Positions 23,790 through 36,700 are shown, counted from the stretch's first letter. The stretch is 64,000 nucleotides of DNA from Bombyx mori (GCF_030269925.1 NC_085114.1:10806001-10870000), one strand, 5' to 3'. The notes: generated by a model from the sequence alone, not told the origin. A program made the numbers and translations.

Positions 23790-24067
23790 GTAAAACTAAT
23801 TGAATGTGCAATTTCGAAAAGGGCACATGTCGCATATTTTGTCAAATACGTTTTTTTCATATACATGTCTTTTTAAGGCTTACCTACACCCATTTTATAA
23901 TAATTCCAGTAATTTTTAATTGCTAATTAACACTAAAATATATCTCAAAACTTAATATCTTAAATTTTACACCGCTTTAGAAAATAATCAGTTTTTTTTC
24001 ATTTCCTGAACATTTTACATTTTTAGAGATGTGCCCTTTTCGAAATTGCATATTCAATTAGTTTTTG
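23790..24067. mobile_element. MITE with about 40-bp terminal inverted repeats
   Basis: The left end 23790-23830 (TAAAACTAATTGAATGTGCA, then ATTTCGAAAAGGGCACATGT) is repeated inverted at 24027-24067 with about two or three mismatches. The 200-base centre is AT-rich and has no open frame. Size and ends fit a non-autonomous DNA transposon. Confidence 0.85.
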
Positions 24068-24589
24068 TATTCGCTGATGTGTGTAGAGATTTTGCTCTGC
24101 TACCATACTTACTACCTTTGGTTATTTAGTAGTAAACGTTTTAAATATCTGTAAATATATATTATTATATTATAATATAAAAGAGTTGTGAAAATGTAAT
24201 CGTCTTATAGGCGTTGCTAATCTTTTTTTTTTTTTTTTACTGATGGGCAGATGACGTCATGGAATGATATTACTTTCAGTTCTTTCTCGGTAAAAACGTT
24301 CCGTGTATTCGCATTATGGAAACGACTACGCCGTGTTCAAACATAGGGACAGGTGCCAGATAAAATAAAAAGACTTGCCTAATGATTATTATTAACGTCA
24401 GAATAAAATGACGTAATTACGGGTGATAGGAGACATTTTGAGACCACTATGTGTAAATTTTACCGTCCTACCTAATTCTGAAGCGAAGAACCAAGCGTAG
24501 CGTTGTATTATATGGGACGAAGGATGTTAAGCATAATTAAAACCACTTGTACGGTTTAACCTCTTTAAAATTTAAAGCCTAGAAATGAT

Positions 24590-24760
24590 TTTATACAAAA
24601 ATAGACGGTAGTTAGTACAATGTTCAAATGTCGATAAGCACGTTAGTCATCCGTGATTACGAAAACTGCATGGTATTCGAAACGCGAAAATACAATAAAA
24701 TATTGACAATAAAAAACGGGAGACTAGACCATAAAAGTAGTTTCATTTAGTTAGTCTACG
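24590..24760 (+). repeat. Old interspersed repeat, second copy
   Basis: Matches the two flanks of the LINE insertion at 13025-13170 in the same order (GACGGTAGTTAG, GTTCAAATGTCG, ATTCGAAA, TAGACCATAAAA). Unlike that copy, it is uninterrupted. Confidence 0.6.
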
Positions 24761-25076
24761 ACTTAAGAAAACCGGAGAAAATACTAAAACCAATATTAAA
24801 CTAATGAAATCAATTAGTTATATATATATATATATATTTTATATTATATATAAACGGTATACATCTGTTTGTGTGTATATATTTTCTATAATGATGTATT
24901 GTCTATAGTACACCGCAATATATCTGCTATATTTTTATATTTTCCAGAATTTCTGTACATTAAACGGTTGTCTGGAAGAGATCGCTTTTAGCGATAAGAT
25001 CGCCTATTGTACAAATGTATCTGTTTTTGACTGTTTTTTTTATTTAAATTGTGTTTTAGTGTGCAATAAAGTGTAT

Positions 25077-25126
25077 TCTCTCTTCCTCTCTCTCTCTCTC
25101 TCTCTCTATTTCTCTCTTTCTCTCTT
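25077..25126. repeat. (CT)n microsatellite
   Basis: CT dinucleotides with a few interruptions over about 50 bases. Confidence 0.95.
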
Positions 25127-25696
25127 AACTAAAATAAAAGCTAATTATGTTGAATTGGATTGTTTTAGTAATTAAACAAATTAGACAGAATTTGGATTTA
25201 GTCCTACGTTTAACCCGAACATCCCTCTCATTTGCATTTACAAAGTGCAGATCACATTTTTCTACTGTGTGTGTTCTGATTGAAAGCGGTGTAATATTCT
25301 TTTTTGTCTCGAAGCGAGAGCCGCGCGCGCTCCTCAAAGCCTAGCCGGGTTCGCTACCTCACTCACCTGGAAAGGAAAGAAAAGAAAATGTTAATTAAGA
25401 GCCACTGAATAAAAGTGATATCGTTGGGAATGAAGCTTCTGCTGTTATTGTGAATGGATACCAACGCTGTTCGTTTTAGCCATCGGGAATTATTCTTTTG
25501 TTTCTAAAATGTATTTTAAAAATCGTACAAAAAACTTCTGTCTATTGTTTAAGTATATAGTTACTAGCTTATTCATCGTTTAACGTAATATCTCTGTGTA
25601 TGAGTATGAGATGAGAGACCTCGACTTTGCGTATTGCCAAAACGTTTGGAAGTTTCGTCGAGTTAGTAAGTAGCTGTTGTGATATTTAGAAAAATT

Positions 25697-26063
25697 GATG
25701 TGTGGTGTCGTGGGACACCGGATAGGAACGAAGTTCCTTATTATAAAAAATATTAATTTTAAGTTCTATTCGAGGTATAAAGAAAATAAAACTGGAGGTT
25801 TCGCAACAACCCACGGTCATTCGGTAACGTGCGAACTTATTGTGGTACACTTCATTCACGGTTGTTTGCATAGGAGTTAGTGTATTGCGCAAACGAACGC
25901 TCTGAGACCGTGGTCAATGAATGATAAAAAATATGTTATTTTTTGTACGTTATTACAAAGTTAAGTCGTAAACTGTGTGAATTACTAATAATAATCTTAC
26001 GTTACGGACGTTTTTTCCCGGTTAGGGTACCCCTCCGCATCGTCCCATAAGGCACTTCGTTCC
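25697..26063 (+). repeat. Short interspersed family B, copy 1
   Basis: Begins GATGTGTGGTGTCG, with a small hairpin GGTGTC...GACACC, then the palindromic end GGAACGAAGTTCCTTA (25725-25740). Its inverse, TAAGGCACTTCGTTCC, closes the element at 26048-26063, followed by AAAAAA. Related copies are at 55890-56202 and 63451-63815. No coding capacity is seen. Confidence 0.82.
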
Positions 26064-26178
26064 AAAAAACGCGGGCGGTGGGCATCTAGCTAACATTTGG
26101 CACAGCGCACGCTCATACAAAGCAGGCTTTGTAAGCTAAACAACTCGTAAAAGTGTAAAAGTCGTAACGATAGCGGCG

Positions 26179-26412
26179 GTGAGACAGCCTAAAATGAGCG
26201 GCGGCTGGAGCGGCGCCAGTCACGCTCATTATCAGATGGAACCGGCCACAACCCTTTCGTTTAACGATTGGCCTCTAATTACACTGACGCTCAAGGCGGT
26301 GCAGTTTTTATTACTTGATACGAAAGAGAACGAGTTCACACTGCCAAATTTACATATTAGGTATTCATTGGATCAATTCGAATCGTTTGCGCATTTTGAT
26401 AATGATGGATGA
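26179..26412 (+). other. GC-rich coding-like open frame, unidentified
   Basis: A plus-strand frame starts MRQPKMSGGWSGASHAHY and stays open for 77 codons, the first 50 of them in GC-rich DNA that contrasts with the surroundings. I recognise no domain. It ends at the LINE insertion site. It could be a first exon of an unseen gene or chance; I lean to chance. Confidence 0.2.
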
Positions 26413-26423
26413 CATTCCATTTG

Positions 26424-26629
26424 TGAGATTGATTGAGGAGATTTATGGAAATGGTAGTGCAAGGTAGAGGGGGAAGAGGTCGACCGAAGAAGACATGGAT
26501 GGAGTGTGTGAATGACGATATGAGAGAGAGAGGAGTGAGTGTTGAGATGACGGCTGATAGAAGAGAATGGAAGAGAAAAATTAGCTGTGCCGACCCCACC
26601 TAGTGGGATAAGGTGGAGGAAAAGAAGAA
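26424..26629 (+). mobile_element. LINE 3' end with 17-bp target-site duplication
   Basis: A frame reads RGGRGRPKKTWMECVNDDMR, then VSVEMTADRREWKRK and CADPT with a stop, a well-known C-terminus of insect LINE reverse transcriptases. The tail is GGTGGAGGAAAAGAAGAA. GGATGACATTCCATTTG is duplicated exactly at 26407-26423 and 26630-26646, so the insertion limits are sure. The element is heavily 5'-truncated. Confidence 0.92.
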
Positions 26630-27038
26630 GGATGACATTCCATTTGACGCTTAGAAAGCAGCTCAGAATTTAAAAAGTTCTCTTAAATGTTGTAAGAGAG
26701 ATGCAATAACTTAAAGCATCAGTTGCCGAGAGTCGTCTGATAAAACTAACGCGCCCCAGTGAGTCTCCACTTTCCTTAACGACGTGTTGCCAATTTATGT
26801 CATGCGATAAGCCTAGTTGGTTTGGCCCCGAGTGTACGCGAGTTATGAGTACAGAATCGTGTAAAAATCAAAATCAAAATGATATTACACTTCATTGCCA
26901 TTTTTATTGGGCGATTCTTTTTTAACGAATAAAATGCCGCAATTGCAGATTTTAGATAGTGTAAAATTTCAATTAGGTTCGATCTCAAAAAGATATTTTT
27001 TTTAATAGTAAACTAGTTTAACGTCAATTTATTTAATA

Positions 27039-27438
27039 CTAGTGGTCCCGCAGTAGTCGAAATTCGACTATAATGAATTGAAATTATAAGTTTCAACATT
27101 ATTATGGTCCTATTGTTACAGATTTCACCAAGACTATACTATAGACAAATACTCGTAATATTAAAGATAAACAACAATATCCTATTCTCAATTTGACTAC
27201 AGACTTTAAGCAATAACAAAAGTTTGACAATAAACAAAGAGTATATGTGTGTGTGTCAAATACATGGTAGTGTGTGTAATGTTTTCTTTATTGATTTAAT
27301 ATTACGCATTATTTAAAAAAAATATTAGCATTGTGCACTTCTTCTCCATAAGTGTGGAAAATTTCATACTCCTCCGTCCCCGCAATTTTCGTAAAAAGGG
27401 ATACAAAGTTTTTGCTTCACATATTAATATATAATAGA
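27039..27438 (-). mobile_element. Non-autonomous Helitron-like element
   Basis: On the minus strand it starts TCTATTATATATTAATATG at 27438 and ends CTAG at 27039, inserted between A and T, as Helitrons do. The body (GTGAAGCAAAAACTTTG on the minus strand, and a GTGTGTCAAATAC stretch) is shared with 55156-55570 in the opposite orientation. Confidence 0.75.
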
Positions 27439-27894
27439 TTATAATCTCATTTCATAATAGTATAACCAGTCAGATACTAATTTATGTGATTTTAAATTAT
27501 CAACTATCTAACTTAAAAATTTACAAAACACGTTGCGAAATGCCTAGAACATGGACAATCGCAATACAGAGGTGAAATCCCGCATAACTAGACTGTTTGC
27601 CTCAAACAATCTGTAACATATTCAAGATGCTGGTTGAAACACAATCGTCTGCGGAATACCAGCTGGAATTACATGGATTCGGTCGTAGGGAATATTAGTA
27701 TGCCAGTGGCGATCGCCGCTGGAATGAGTCGACGTGAAGGCAGACGCCGGCATCATCGCCCACAGTACCATTGTATTCCTCGACATACAATATTACTTAT
27801 ATAGTCGGATCATTTACGTTATTAGTTTCTCAATACATCATCCCTAATATATCATATACATAATACATAATATATGTTTCTTTTTATTTATTTT

Positions 27895-28260
27895 TAAGCT
27901 ATTGCATAGATTTTATCGCGGTCCTTGAGCGCGGCGACCGAATCATGAAATTCCGTAACGAAAAAAACCTTACACCCCTCACTTCGCCTACCATGTAGCT
28001 CGCGTTCAACACATTTACACGTTGCGTGACGTCACACTGCATGCGCATCATGAAAAGTCTGCCCATCTCTCTCTCGCGTGGTTTAGCTTATAAGTGTAAA
28101 GGGGACAGTTAAGGTTTTGCTTTTATTAATGTTTAATATAGCGTGGTCTTGTTTTATTATTGTTTTAATATTAAATTGTCATTGTCTAATTATAATTGCA
28201 TAAGTTGATAAAAAATGCTATGCAATAGCTTTACCGCGGCAGTTCCCGAGTGCCACACGT
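27895..28260 (+). repeat. Short interspersed family A, copy 3
   Basis: Same element as at 9606-10001, shorter by about 30 bases through an internal deletion that removes the GTGTAGTGTTTGTGAATAAG part. It ends GTGCCACACGT and a Bm1 fragment starts at the very next base. Confidence 0.82.
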
Positions 28261-28395
28261 TTTTTTTATTGCCTAGATAGGTGGACGAGCTCACAGCCAA
28301 TCTGGTGTTAAGTGGTTACTGGAGCCCATAGACATCTACAACGTAAATGCGCCACCCATCTTGATATATAAGTTCTAGGATCTCAGTATAGTTAT
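28261..28395 (-). mobile_element. Bm1: Bm1 SINE fragment abutting family A
   Basis: Inverted 3' third of Bm1 from TTTTTTTATTGCCTAGATAG to CTCAGTATAGTT. Its T tract touches the end of the family A copy, so one inserted at the other's A/T-rich edge. Confidence 0.88.
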
Positions 28396-29196
28396 GTATA
28401 TTTAAAAATAATTTGTACAAGAAAAAATCATGTCATTATATCTTTCGAATGATTCCTTTTAAATTTTAAACGTAAAAGTTAACCCTCAAATAAGGTAAAT
28501 AATGATTGAGTATTACGAGGATTATAGGCGTATGTGGAAGGAGATGGGTGGTGAAAAATGAGAAGCTTTTTGTCGTCTACTGAACGGTGCGTGACACGCA
28601 TTGGTTATGTGTGATTGAGTTCGTTTTGTAATCATCTATTATTATATAAAATGGTGATAGTCTAAGAACTTTAGAAATGCGGCTATTATTATTTAAAATA
28701 ATCATTTAACGAACCAAACAATTCAATAATGTTACATTTTGAAAATAAAATTTTAATAATGAATAACAAGGTATTAAACAGATTTGATTGTGAAGTTTGC
28801 ATTTTTGTAAACTATTCTTATTTGTTATAAAATGTGAGCGTACTTAGTGCTATTATAAGGTCGTGGTTGGTACGACGCCACACCCTAGGGACCCTCCACT
28901 CAATCTTGCCCTATTACGCGCGACAAATTGGAAAAATATTCAATTACACCTCGCTTAATATTAGATTATATCATAGCGAAATACTATTTGCATTGGGGCT
29001 CTACAACTCCTCTTTTAAGATTAAAGTCTGCACGTTGCATATTTTTGTTTTCAAAATTGGCAAATGTTTTATTAGTAAAAATGACATAAAACATTTGCAT
29101 TGTAAAGCACTTTTAATTTTTCGTAAACAATTTCGATTAAAAAAAAAAACCATTTTATTTTGGAAAACGTATTTTGAACAATACAATTATTACTTT

Positions 29197-29347
29197 TTTT
29201 TTTTTTTTATTGCCCTTGTAGGCAGACGAGCATACGGCCCACCTGATGGTGAGTGGTTACCGTTGCCCATGGACTTCAGCAATGCCAGGGGCAGAGCCAA
29301 GCCGCTGCCTACCGCTTAATACTCTCCACAAGCCTCGTTTGAAGCAT
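29197..29347 (-). mobile_element. LINE 3' end, GCAGACGAG-tail family
   Basis: T tract, then GCCCTTGTAGGCAGACGAGC, CCACCTGATGGTGAGTGG, CCATGGACTTCAGCAATGCC and CGCTGCCTACCGC. It closely matches 18391-18570 and the inverse of 60285-60410. The adjoining open frame translating this region is not a gene. Confidence 0.8.
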
Positions 29348-29891
29348 TTTAGATTTAAATTTATAGAGCGGCGCTATTCAAGCTACCAAGAACATTGAAT
29401 TGCTTCTCCGATATCTAGTAACAACATGGTATACGATCGATTTATCTACCTAACGATGGAAAAATAATACGCGATCGTAAAGTGGCGACAAGTGGGCGCG
29501 GGAATTACTCGGCAGTTGGAGTAATTGGCAATTAATCACCAGCCGTTTTCTATTTCAGTCGACGACGGTCCTGTACGTGCTGAACTAACGAGATTGAAAC
29601 TGCATCGTACGTACGTGTGTGTGTGCGCGTTTATGGCAGGACACTACATTTTAAGGAAGATCTAATTTACGTGCTCTCTAATAGGTTTTTGATCGTATTA
29701 TTGTGCGGAACAGAATTTCGAATGAATTGGTTTCATTAATAGCATTATTTTAAAATGATTTGTGCGGAAAATGCCTAGAGGCTTTGCTATGGGAATTCAA
29801 ATTATCGGCCAACTTCATAGGGTAGCTAAGTAATCTTCACCTATCCGTAATTGTTTTTTGTTTGTTTGTTTGTTTTTTTTTCTTTGTCTTT

Positions 29892-30138
29892 TTACTGGTG
29901 GTAGGACCTCTTGTGAGTCCGCGCGGGTGGGTACCACCACTCTGCCTATTTCTGCCGCGAAGCAGTAATGCGTTTCGGTTTGAAGGGTGGGGCAGCCGTT
30001 GTAACTATACTTTAGATCTTAGAACTTATATCTCAAGGTGGGTGGCGCATTTACGTTGTGAATGTCTATGGGCTCCAGTAACCACTTAACACCAGGTGGG
30101 CTGTGAGCTTGTCCACCCATCAAAGAATAAAAAAAAAG
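29892..30138 (+). mobile_element. Bm1: Bm1 SINE, 3' part
   Basis: Forward copy from TACTGGTGGTAGGACCTC to CCACCCATCAAAGAATAAAA. It lacks the tRNA-like head. Well preserved. Confidence 0.92.
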
Positions 30139-33100
30139 ATATAATACATTTGCTGAAGAAGCTGTGTATACATATATCTCAACACATATAGAGCTAGTAG
30201 AAAATCCAAAATACAAATCAAGCATTCCGACACAATTCTATGACATTGTCAGGATGATCGACACGGAACACTAAAATACGTTGTTAAGACGTGTCCAGTC
30301 GGTAAATGGGTCAGACGGGTTATTTCCTCGGAGTGATTTGTATCCGGTTTATTCCAAGCTAAGTGTATCGGTGATCGTTGAGTGGATTGCGGCGACACCT
30401 TTCAAATAAATTGTATTGAGATCGACAGACAGACTGTAAACAACCGTATGCAGACGTTAGGGCACAAGATAGTTCAATTTTCTTACTACGATTCGACCCT
30501 TGCCTCTTTTATATACTTGCTTCTTACACTATATACTTTAAATTCATTTTGTAGTTGGAAAAATAAATTGAAGATATTTTATTACTTTAAACATTCAACT
30601 ATGGTTGTGTCTGAGCAGAGCTAAAGCATTAATTTAATTACAACTGAAATTAAATATCTATTATTCGCTCACGCTCGAATAGACAATATACTTTAATTGG
30701 ATATATTCAAGATGGTGGTAATCTACCTGTGTCGGTATATAATGCGTCCTACCTGTAGTAAGTGCGAGTTTGAAATATACACTGATTATACCCTATTGAA
30801 TAATAATACTATCAATTCTTTGATAGATTCCTTAGCTATCTTTACAACATCAAAGGAGTGATCTCATAATATGGTGCTATTCCGTCGTCATCCTGCCATT
30901 CGTCAGCAATATCTAAAGTAAAATGAAATGAGTAAAGGGCGTCTCAAAAGTTTAACAATTAGAAAATTTGCTGCAGAGGATATCTCAATTGCAAGGTGAT
31001 TAATTAATGAATAACAGAGCCGTAGTGTCGCCACACAAAGTTCGATTGTTAACGAACTAGCTACAGTTGAATGCAAACAGATCCGATAGCTGAACAGCTT
31101 CGTCGTAAAAACGGTTTAAGCTACGCCCTTTAATTAACAGTAGCTGGTGTCGCTGTTTTCAATGGGTTTTTTTTTTAACAGCGCTCACGTTGTGTCCATT
31201 TAAAAACAGTGTTGTTTTATATTCTGGCCGCAACACAGTCCATACGTATCAGTTTGAAGAGCGCACAGTCGTATTGCAATTGAAATTTCCACCTTGTATC
31301 TCAATACGGGTTTTGACATTTGTTTTATTGTGTGCATGGACTTTGTTAACCACTTAACAAAAGGGTAGCCCATCAATAACGACAACAAATCAATATAAAC
31401 ATAGGTAGTCTGCTTCGTATGATTTACATTCAACAAATAAAAATATATTATTACTACAATAACCATTGAGTGTTGTGTATCAAACGTTGCTCTTAATAAA
31501 CTCCATTAAAGCGTCGATCGTTTATGTCGCGTGTAATATTTGCAGCCACGGTCTGTGTAACGCATAATAAAAGCAATTTCAGTTACAGCGTTGCCGGGTG
31601 TCAGTGTGAAATTGGAGTTGCCATGGACTGGTTGGTGTTGCCAAATTACCTTATATCCACTGGCCCAAACGATGTGTAGGCCTTAATTACTTTTTGGTTA
31701 TTAGAATTATAACATTTAGATTTAAGAAATAGATTTTAAATTTAAATTTAAGGACATTTATTAAACTTATTTCGAGTTTGATAAAAAATAGCAAGTTTTG
31801 TATAATGAACTTTTATATATGTAGAATAGGGATCGCAGCACATAAAATAAAACTTCCACTGTTCCGAAATCTTCTTTTATAATAATAATTTAAAAATTAA
31901 CACTTTTATTATGTCTTGCTCATTTTTCAACCGTCTTCGCCATCTTCCTTTTCTCTATCTTGAGTCTCTGTCCTTCATTCTGTCTGTCATTCTCTTCTCT
32001 CTTTCTTTCCATTTTCTCTCACTCACACTTAACGCTCCGTTCCACACGATTTTCATACGTTCCGTTCTTACCAACCCTACATCTATGTATTATCATATTA
32101 TGAGTGAACAAGCTCAGGATCGACTAGCTGTTAAACGGATACCGTAACCCATAGAAATCGCAAAACGAACGTCTCCATTAACTTTAAGGCACGAGGTCGA
32201 AGTCTTAATTTTGATTTATAACGACTATCCCGTCTTTCAAAATAGAAAATTGGTCTCAATTAAAATAATTTTAATGCATCTTAAATTTATAACTGATCGT
32301 GGTGAAAGTTTTACCATTCCAATATGTAGGTATTTACGAAAGTTAATAAATTTTAAATAGTCTTTGTAGTGAAAAAAAAAAACAGTTTCCAAAGATACTT
32401 AACTTACTTATAAACCACATTAATTTAAAGTTGCAATCGAAATAAATAAAAAATACTTTATTCGAAATTGTCTGACAACTACTTTAAAATCCATATATAA
32501 TATTGCTTGAATTCATCTACTAAGGAATAGCCGACACAAATTAGGGGCACTATTATATATAGAGACAAAAGTAAAGCAGTATAATATAATTTGGAACGTC
32601 TGGTCCCTATGTCTTGTTGGTTTATCCCGCGGCTGGCTAGCACGATCGTAGCTAGTGCCAAAACGCTGCCTCCACTAAGCCCATACCACAAGCTACGTCG
32701 TAGACTTACGAAATCATTTTTTGTCCTCTGTGTTGACAGAAAATTTAAATAAGAAATTACTGATCAAGAATCTACTAAAATCTTGAACAAGTTAAATGAA
32801 GCTCTTTAGGCATCATTATTTATTTGAATTTTAAATTGCAGAGCATCTATAATAATTAATCCTCATTTCAGCAATTTGATATTCCGTTAAGTCTTTGATT
32901 AAGCATGTCTCCCTTTATTTGGTATTATTAAACTGTTGATATCCCATTTTGTTAGATTTTATGTTTTATATTTTGTAGAACTACTTTTCTTTAAGGTGGC
33001 TAAATGCCTGATAACTAAATTTTGAGAGTTTTTTTTCTCATTGTTGACAAATGACTACGAGGGTGCGGCTCAGTTCATGAAAGGCGTTATTATCGCTTAT

Positions 33101-33906
33101 AGACTTTGGGGCTCAATTAATTTGCTGCATACTGTTGGCAAGGGCTATTTTTAAACTAATATATATAATTCTTATATATTTTTTAGTTTTTAATTATATT
33201 TTTTGGATACCAACATGTTATACATCAGCACAGAGCATTACAGGTAACACATTGATTTCACACTAAATGCTAACACAATTACAGGTATCTACTGTATGCA
33301 TTGATAAAAAAAGCAGTTCGTTGTATAATACTAGAGCAAAAAATATATATTCAAGATTTCAGTTTGCTACTAAAGATTTTATTACACAATTCAGAAATCA
33401 TTTTTACTTGATAGTATAGCTATACGCTATATTGCAAAGAACAATGTCGAAAAATTCGAATTCAAATAATCGTGAAGCATGTAATATTTAATAATACGAA
33501 ATATTGGTTATAAGGATCAATTTCAATAAGACATATTAATTACCTAGAACATGATACACATTACATTCAGATTTACGACTAGTTAAGCTAATACGTAATA
33601 AAATACTTGACATAGTTGAGACTAACACAGTAATTTTATTTACGATAATACTTTTTGATCATATAGCTAGATAAGAAATTTATTCCCTGGTTTATATAGC
33701 GTAAAGAAATAATTCATAGTCCAAAATCATTCCTAGGTATTTTAAGAATACACGAAACACGTCGAATCTGAACGTTAGAATATTTACATATGTGTAATAA
33801 TGTATATGTACTAAAGATTCGAATGGCGACTGTACTGTGATTTGTATAATCGAATTAATCTAAACTGTGTCAGTCAATCAAATGCACAAGGTATACAATA
33901 ACGTCT
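30139..33906. other. Long stretch without a gene
   Basis: AT-rich. At about 32090-32260 there is a decayed inverted Bm1 (GAACAAGCTCAGGATCGACT, CCGTAACCCATAGAAATC). A CT-rich patch at 31915-32040 is open on the plus strand only because it is low complexity. I see no exon. Confidence 0.5.
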
Positions 33907-33907
33907 A

Positions 33908-33930
33908 GCACACACGCACTCACACACACA

Positions 33931-33962
<32 letters not shown>
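33908..33962. repeat. (CA)n microsatellite
   Basis: CA dinucleotides with a few T or G interruptions in the left half and an uninterrupted run in the right half. Confidence 0.97.
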
Positions 33963-33963
<1 letters not shown>

Positions 33964-35600
33964 CAGTGTTTGTTTAATCAGGTGCACAGTGATGTCTATG
34001 CATCCAGGTGTTACGCTCAGATAGTGATCTGCGCATGATAATTTAAGAAGTTTAAATCTATACACATATAACAGTCAAAGATAGAACGGTTCACTATCTT
34101 TTTCATCTCTGTTTGTCAACAGTTTAATTTTCAATTCACCGGCTTCAATATATAACAAAAGAAAATAAATTAGAAATATTAGGTAAAATAGAAAAATCGT
34201 TATTAATATAAAACGTAAGGTCTAATTATGACCACAAACAAGCACATTATTTTTAATGTAATTAATTAAAAGCAGATAGGTATTTATTGTAAATGTTTGT
34301 AATGTTGTAAATGTTTTATTTAGGGTTGGTTTATTGTATCTAGAGAAGTTACACGATAAATCATTTGTAATTGCTGAAACCATGCCTTGTTTGATGGTCT
34401 TAATGTATTTATGGTGTATAATAAAGTAAATTTCTAATGTATCATTGATGATGATGTTTTTGTAATATTGTCCTTTATTGAATTATTTTCACTAAACGTA
34501 AAATTATGTTAATGTAAATATAATGGTGTGTTATTAGCTCATTTTTATTAGCTTGATATATACGTAATATGTATATAAAGGATTGATGATAATGCAATTA
34601 TCTATTAAAATTATACGATTGTTCTCATGGTTAAAACATGGTAGGGTCTTGTGCCACCTACTAAGGTGTATAGCCGTTTCATGGGCTCCATCACCGAAAT
34701 CGAACTCTAATTCCCAGTTAAAACTCCTGTAGTTACAAAATCTATAATCGGATAGAAGAACTTGAATGCTCAATGTTGACAGAGAGAATCTCATGTAATG
34801 GTGATGCATTAGATGTAAACGGTTGGATTACGAAATCATTCATAGATCGACCTAATAACCTGTTTTGACATATGATGCATCAAAAAGATAATTCTCACTT
34901 ACTTTGAAATTGTCATTGTTAAAAAAACCAAAAAATCATAGTTTAAGAACAAGTAAAAAATAATTTTCTGCAAATAAAAAATTTAGATTGATTATGAGAA
35001 AATATTTTATCGTAAAAGAGCGTGGGGCGTTTCTTAAGATATTTTAAAATGAGTTTACTTTTTGACTGTCATTGACAATAATTGACATTTTTTCTAAATC
35101 ACAATTTTTTAAGTTATAGGAAATTATTTTCTAGATTTTAGTTAAGCTAGCTAGAGACAGGCGTGTTATTTAGTTTTTTAACATTTATATATTTCTAAAG
35201 TTATTTACTTTGAAACGAGACAATTTAACCGCTTTTATGAATGGTTAATGTAAATTATTCTATATATTATACTCTAAATACAATAGAAATGGTTTGCAAT
35301 CCCGCGCGTAAATTTTGTGTTACGCTCAATATTTTATCTATTTTGTATCGTTTGACAAATAGGTGGTACATTCCGCGTATGATCCTCGTTCTGCGGGTTT
35401 CCACGGTATCGTAAACCGCCAAACCGGTACCCAATAATGTATAAATCACACGATAGATGCGCGCCTGTTTTCTGTATGTCCATGATGCTATTTTTACCGA
35501 CCTGTACCGACCCGTCGTTATTCTATCAAAACTAAGATAAAATATATAACATTACACCTCTGGTTACACCACACTCGTAACATATTAAAAAATGTGTCCG
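33963..35600. other. Stretch without a gene
   Basis: AT-rich DNA with short open frames only. I see nothing recognisable in it. Confidence 0.5.
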
Positions 35601-35820
35601 CGTCTTGTGAGTCCGCGCGGGTAGGTACCACCACCCCGCCTATTTCCGCCGTGAAGCAGTAATGCGTTTCGGTTCGAAGGGTGGGGTAGCCGTTGTAACT
35701 ATACCTGAGATCTTAGAACATATATCTCGAGATGGGTGGCGCACTTACGCTGTAGATGTCTATGGGCTCCAGTAACCACCTAACACCAGGTGGGCTGTGA
35801 GCTCGTCCATCCATCTAAGC

Positions 35821-35848
<28 letters not shown>
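35601..35848 (+). mobile_element. Bm1: Bm1 SINE, 3' part, long A tail
   Basis: Forward copy from CGTCTTGTGAGTCCGCGCGG to CTAAGCAAT followed by 26 or so A residues (to 35848). The long pure A tail points to a recent insertion. Confidence 0.93.
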
Positions 35849-35852
<4 letters not shown>

Positions 35853-36263
35853 AATAATAGCGCGAACTCAAAAGAATGTTTTGCTTGAATTAAGTAAATA
35901 ATTTTCGAAATTAAGTCATGTCTCTCTATCAGGTGTAGATATTGTGTTTATCGTTTGTGAACTGTAGACAGAATCAAGTAATGACCTTATGTATTCCAAT
36001 TATACTCGTAAAGGTAATCCGGAATTTACTACGTAAGAAAATCAAGAGTTTTACGATGCAAACGAATAGCGCGTTTATCTTCTTAATCTTGATTCTTCAT
36101 TGTTGTTGGCTCATAGACGATCGCTCACTCAAGGAGGTTGTGATGGGCCGAGCAACGAGTGCACACATCACACCCAGGTTGAGTGAGTAACCGGGAACGA
36201 GCTATCTTCATTAATCTTCGTTCCGTCTTCTCTGCTATCACGTCCCTAAATACAGTGGCTGTA

Positions 36264-36700
36264 TCTATACTAATATTATAAAGAGGAAAGATTTGTTTGT
36301 TTGTTTGTTTGTATTGAATAGGCTTCGAAACTACTGAACCGATTTGAAAAAATTTTTCACTGTTTGGAAGATACACTATTCCCGTGTAACATAGGGTATA
36401 ATCTTATTTGAAAAAAATTAGGAACCCTTCCTAAAACTCTAATAATGTAACCCAAGGTGTAAAAAATTTGCTCAAATATTCTTTACATCGCGTACGCTGC
36501 GAAAACTATTGATGATAGAACAAAATAATGTACTACGACTTTGTGTACACATTATTATTTACAAAAAATATCGCGACAGCATATGTCTAACTATTATAGT
36601 TATGCCGCAATAAGTGTTCTTTTATTAAAAAAAATAAACAACATCAAATATCGTTGAAATTTTTGTTAAAGACTTGAGCGGAGTCGGATCGGGACGCTAT
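36264..36700 (+). mobile_element. Lep1-type Helitron, 3' end unclear
   Basis: Begins TCTATACTAATATTATAAAG with the TTTGTTTG repeats and ACTGAACCGATTTGAAAAAA, which are the 5' hallmarks of the lepidopteran Lep1 Helitron group. The internal part differs from 52642 and 60953. I cannot place the 3' end; 36700 is approximate. Confidence 0.6.

Noticed and set aside
28834..29319. 161-codon open frame, the second longest on the window
   Set aside because: Its C-terminal third translates an inverted LINE tail and the rest is AT-rich with no recognisable domain.
31911..32147. Ser/Phe/Leu-rich plus-strand frame
   Set aside because: CT-rich low-complexity DNA followed by an old Bm1 relic explains it.
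33874..34065. Cys/Val-rich open frame
   Set aside because: It is a translation of the (CA)n microsatellite.
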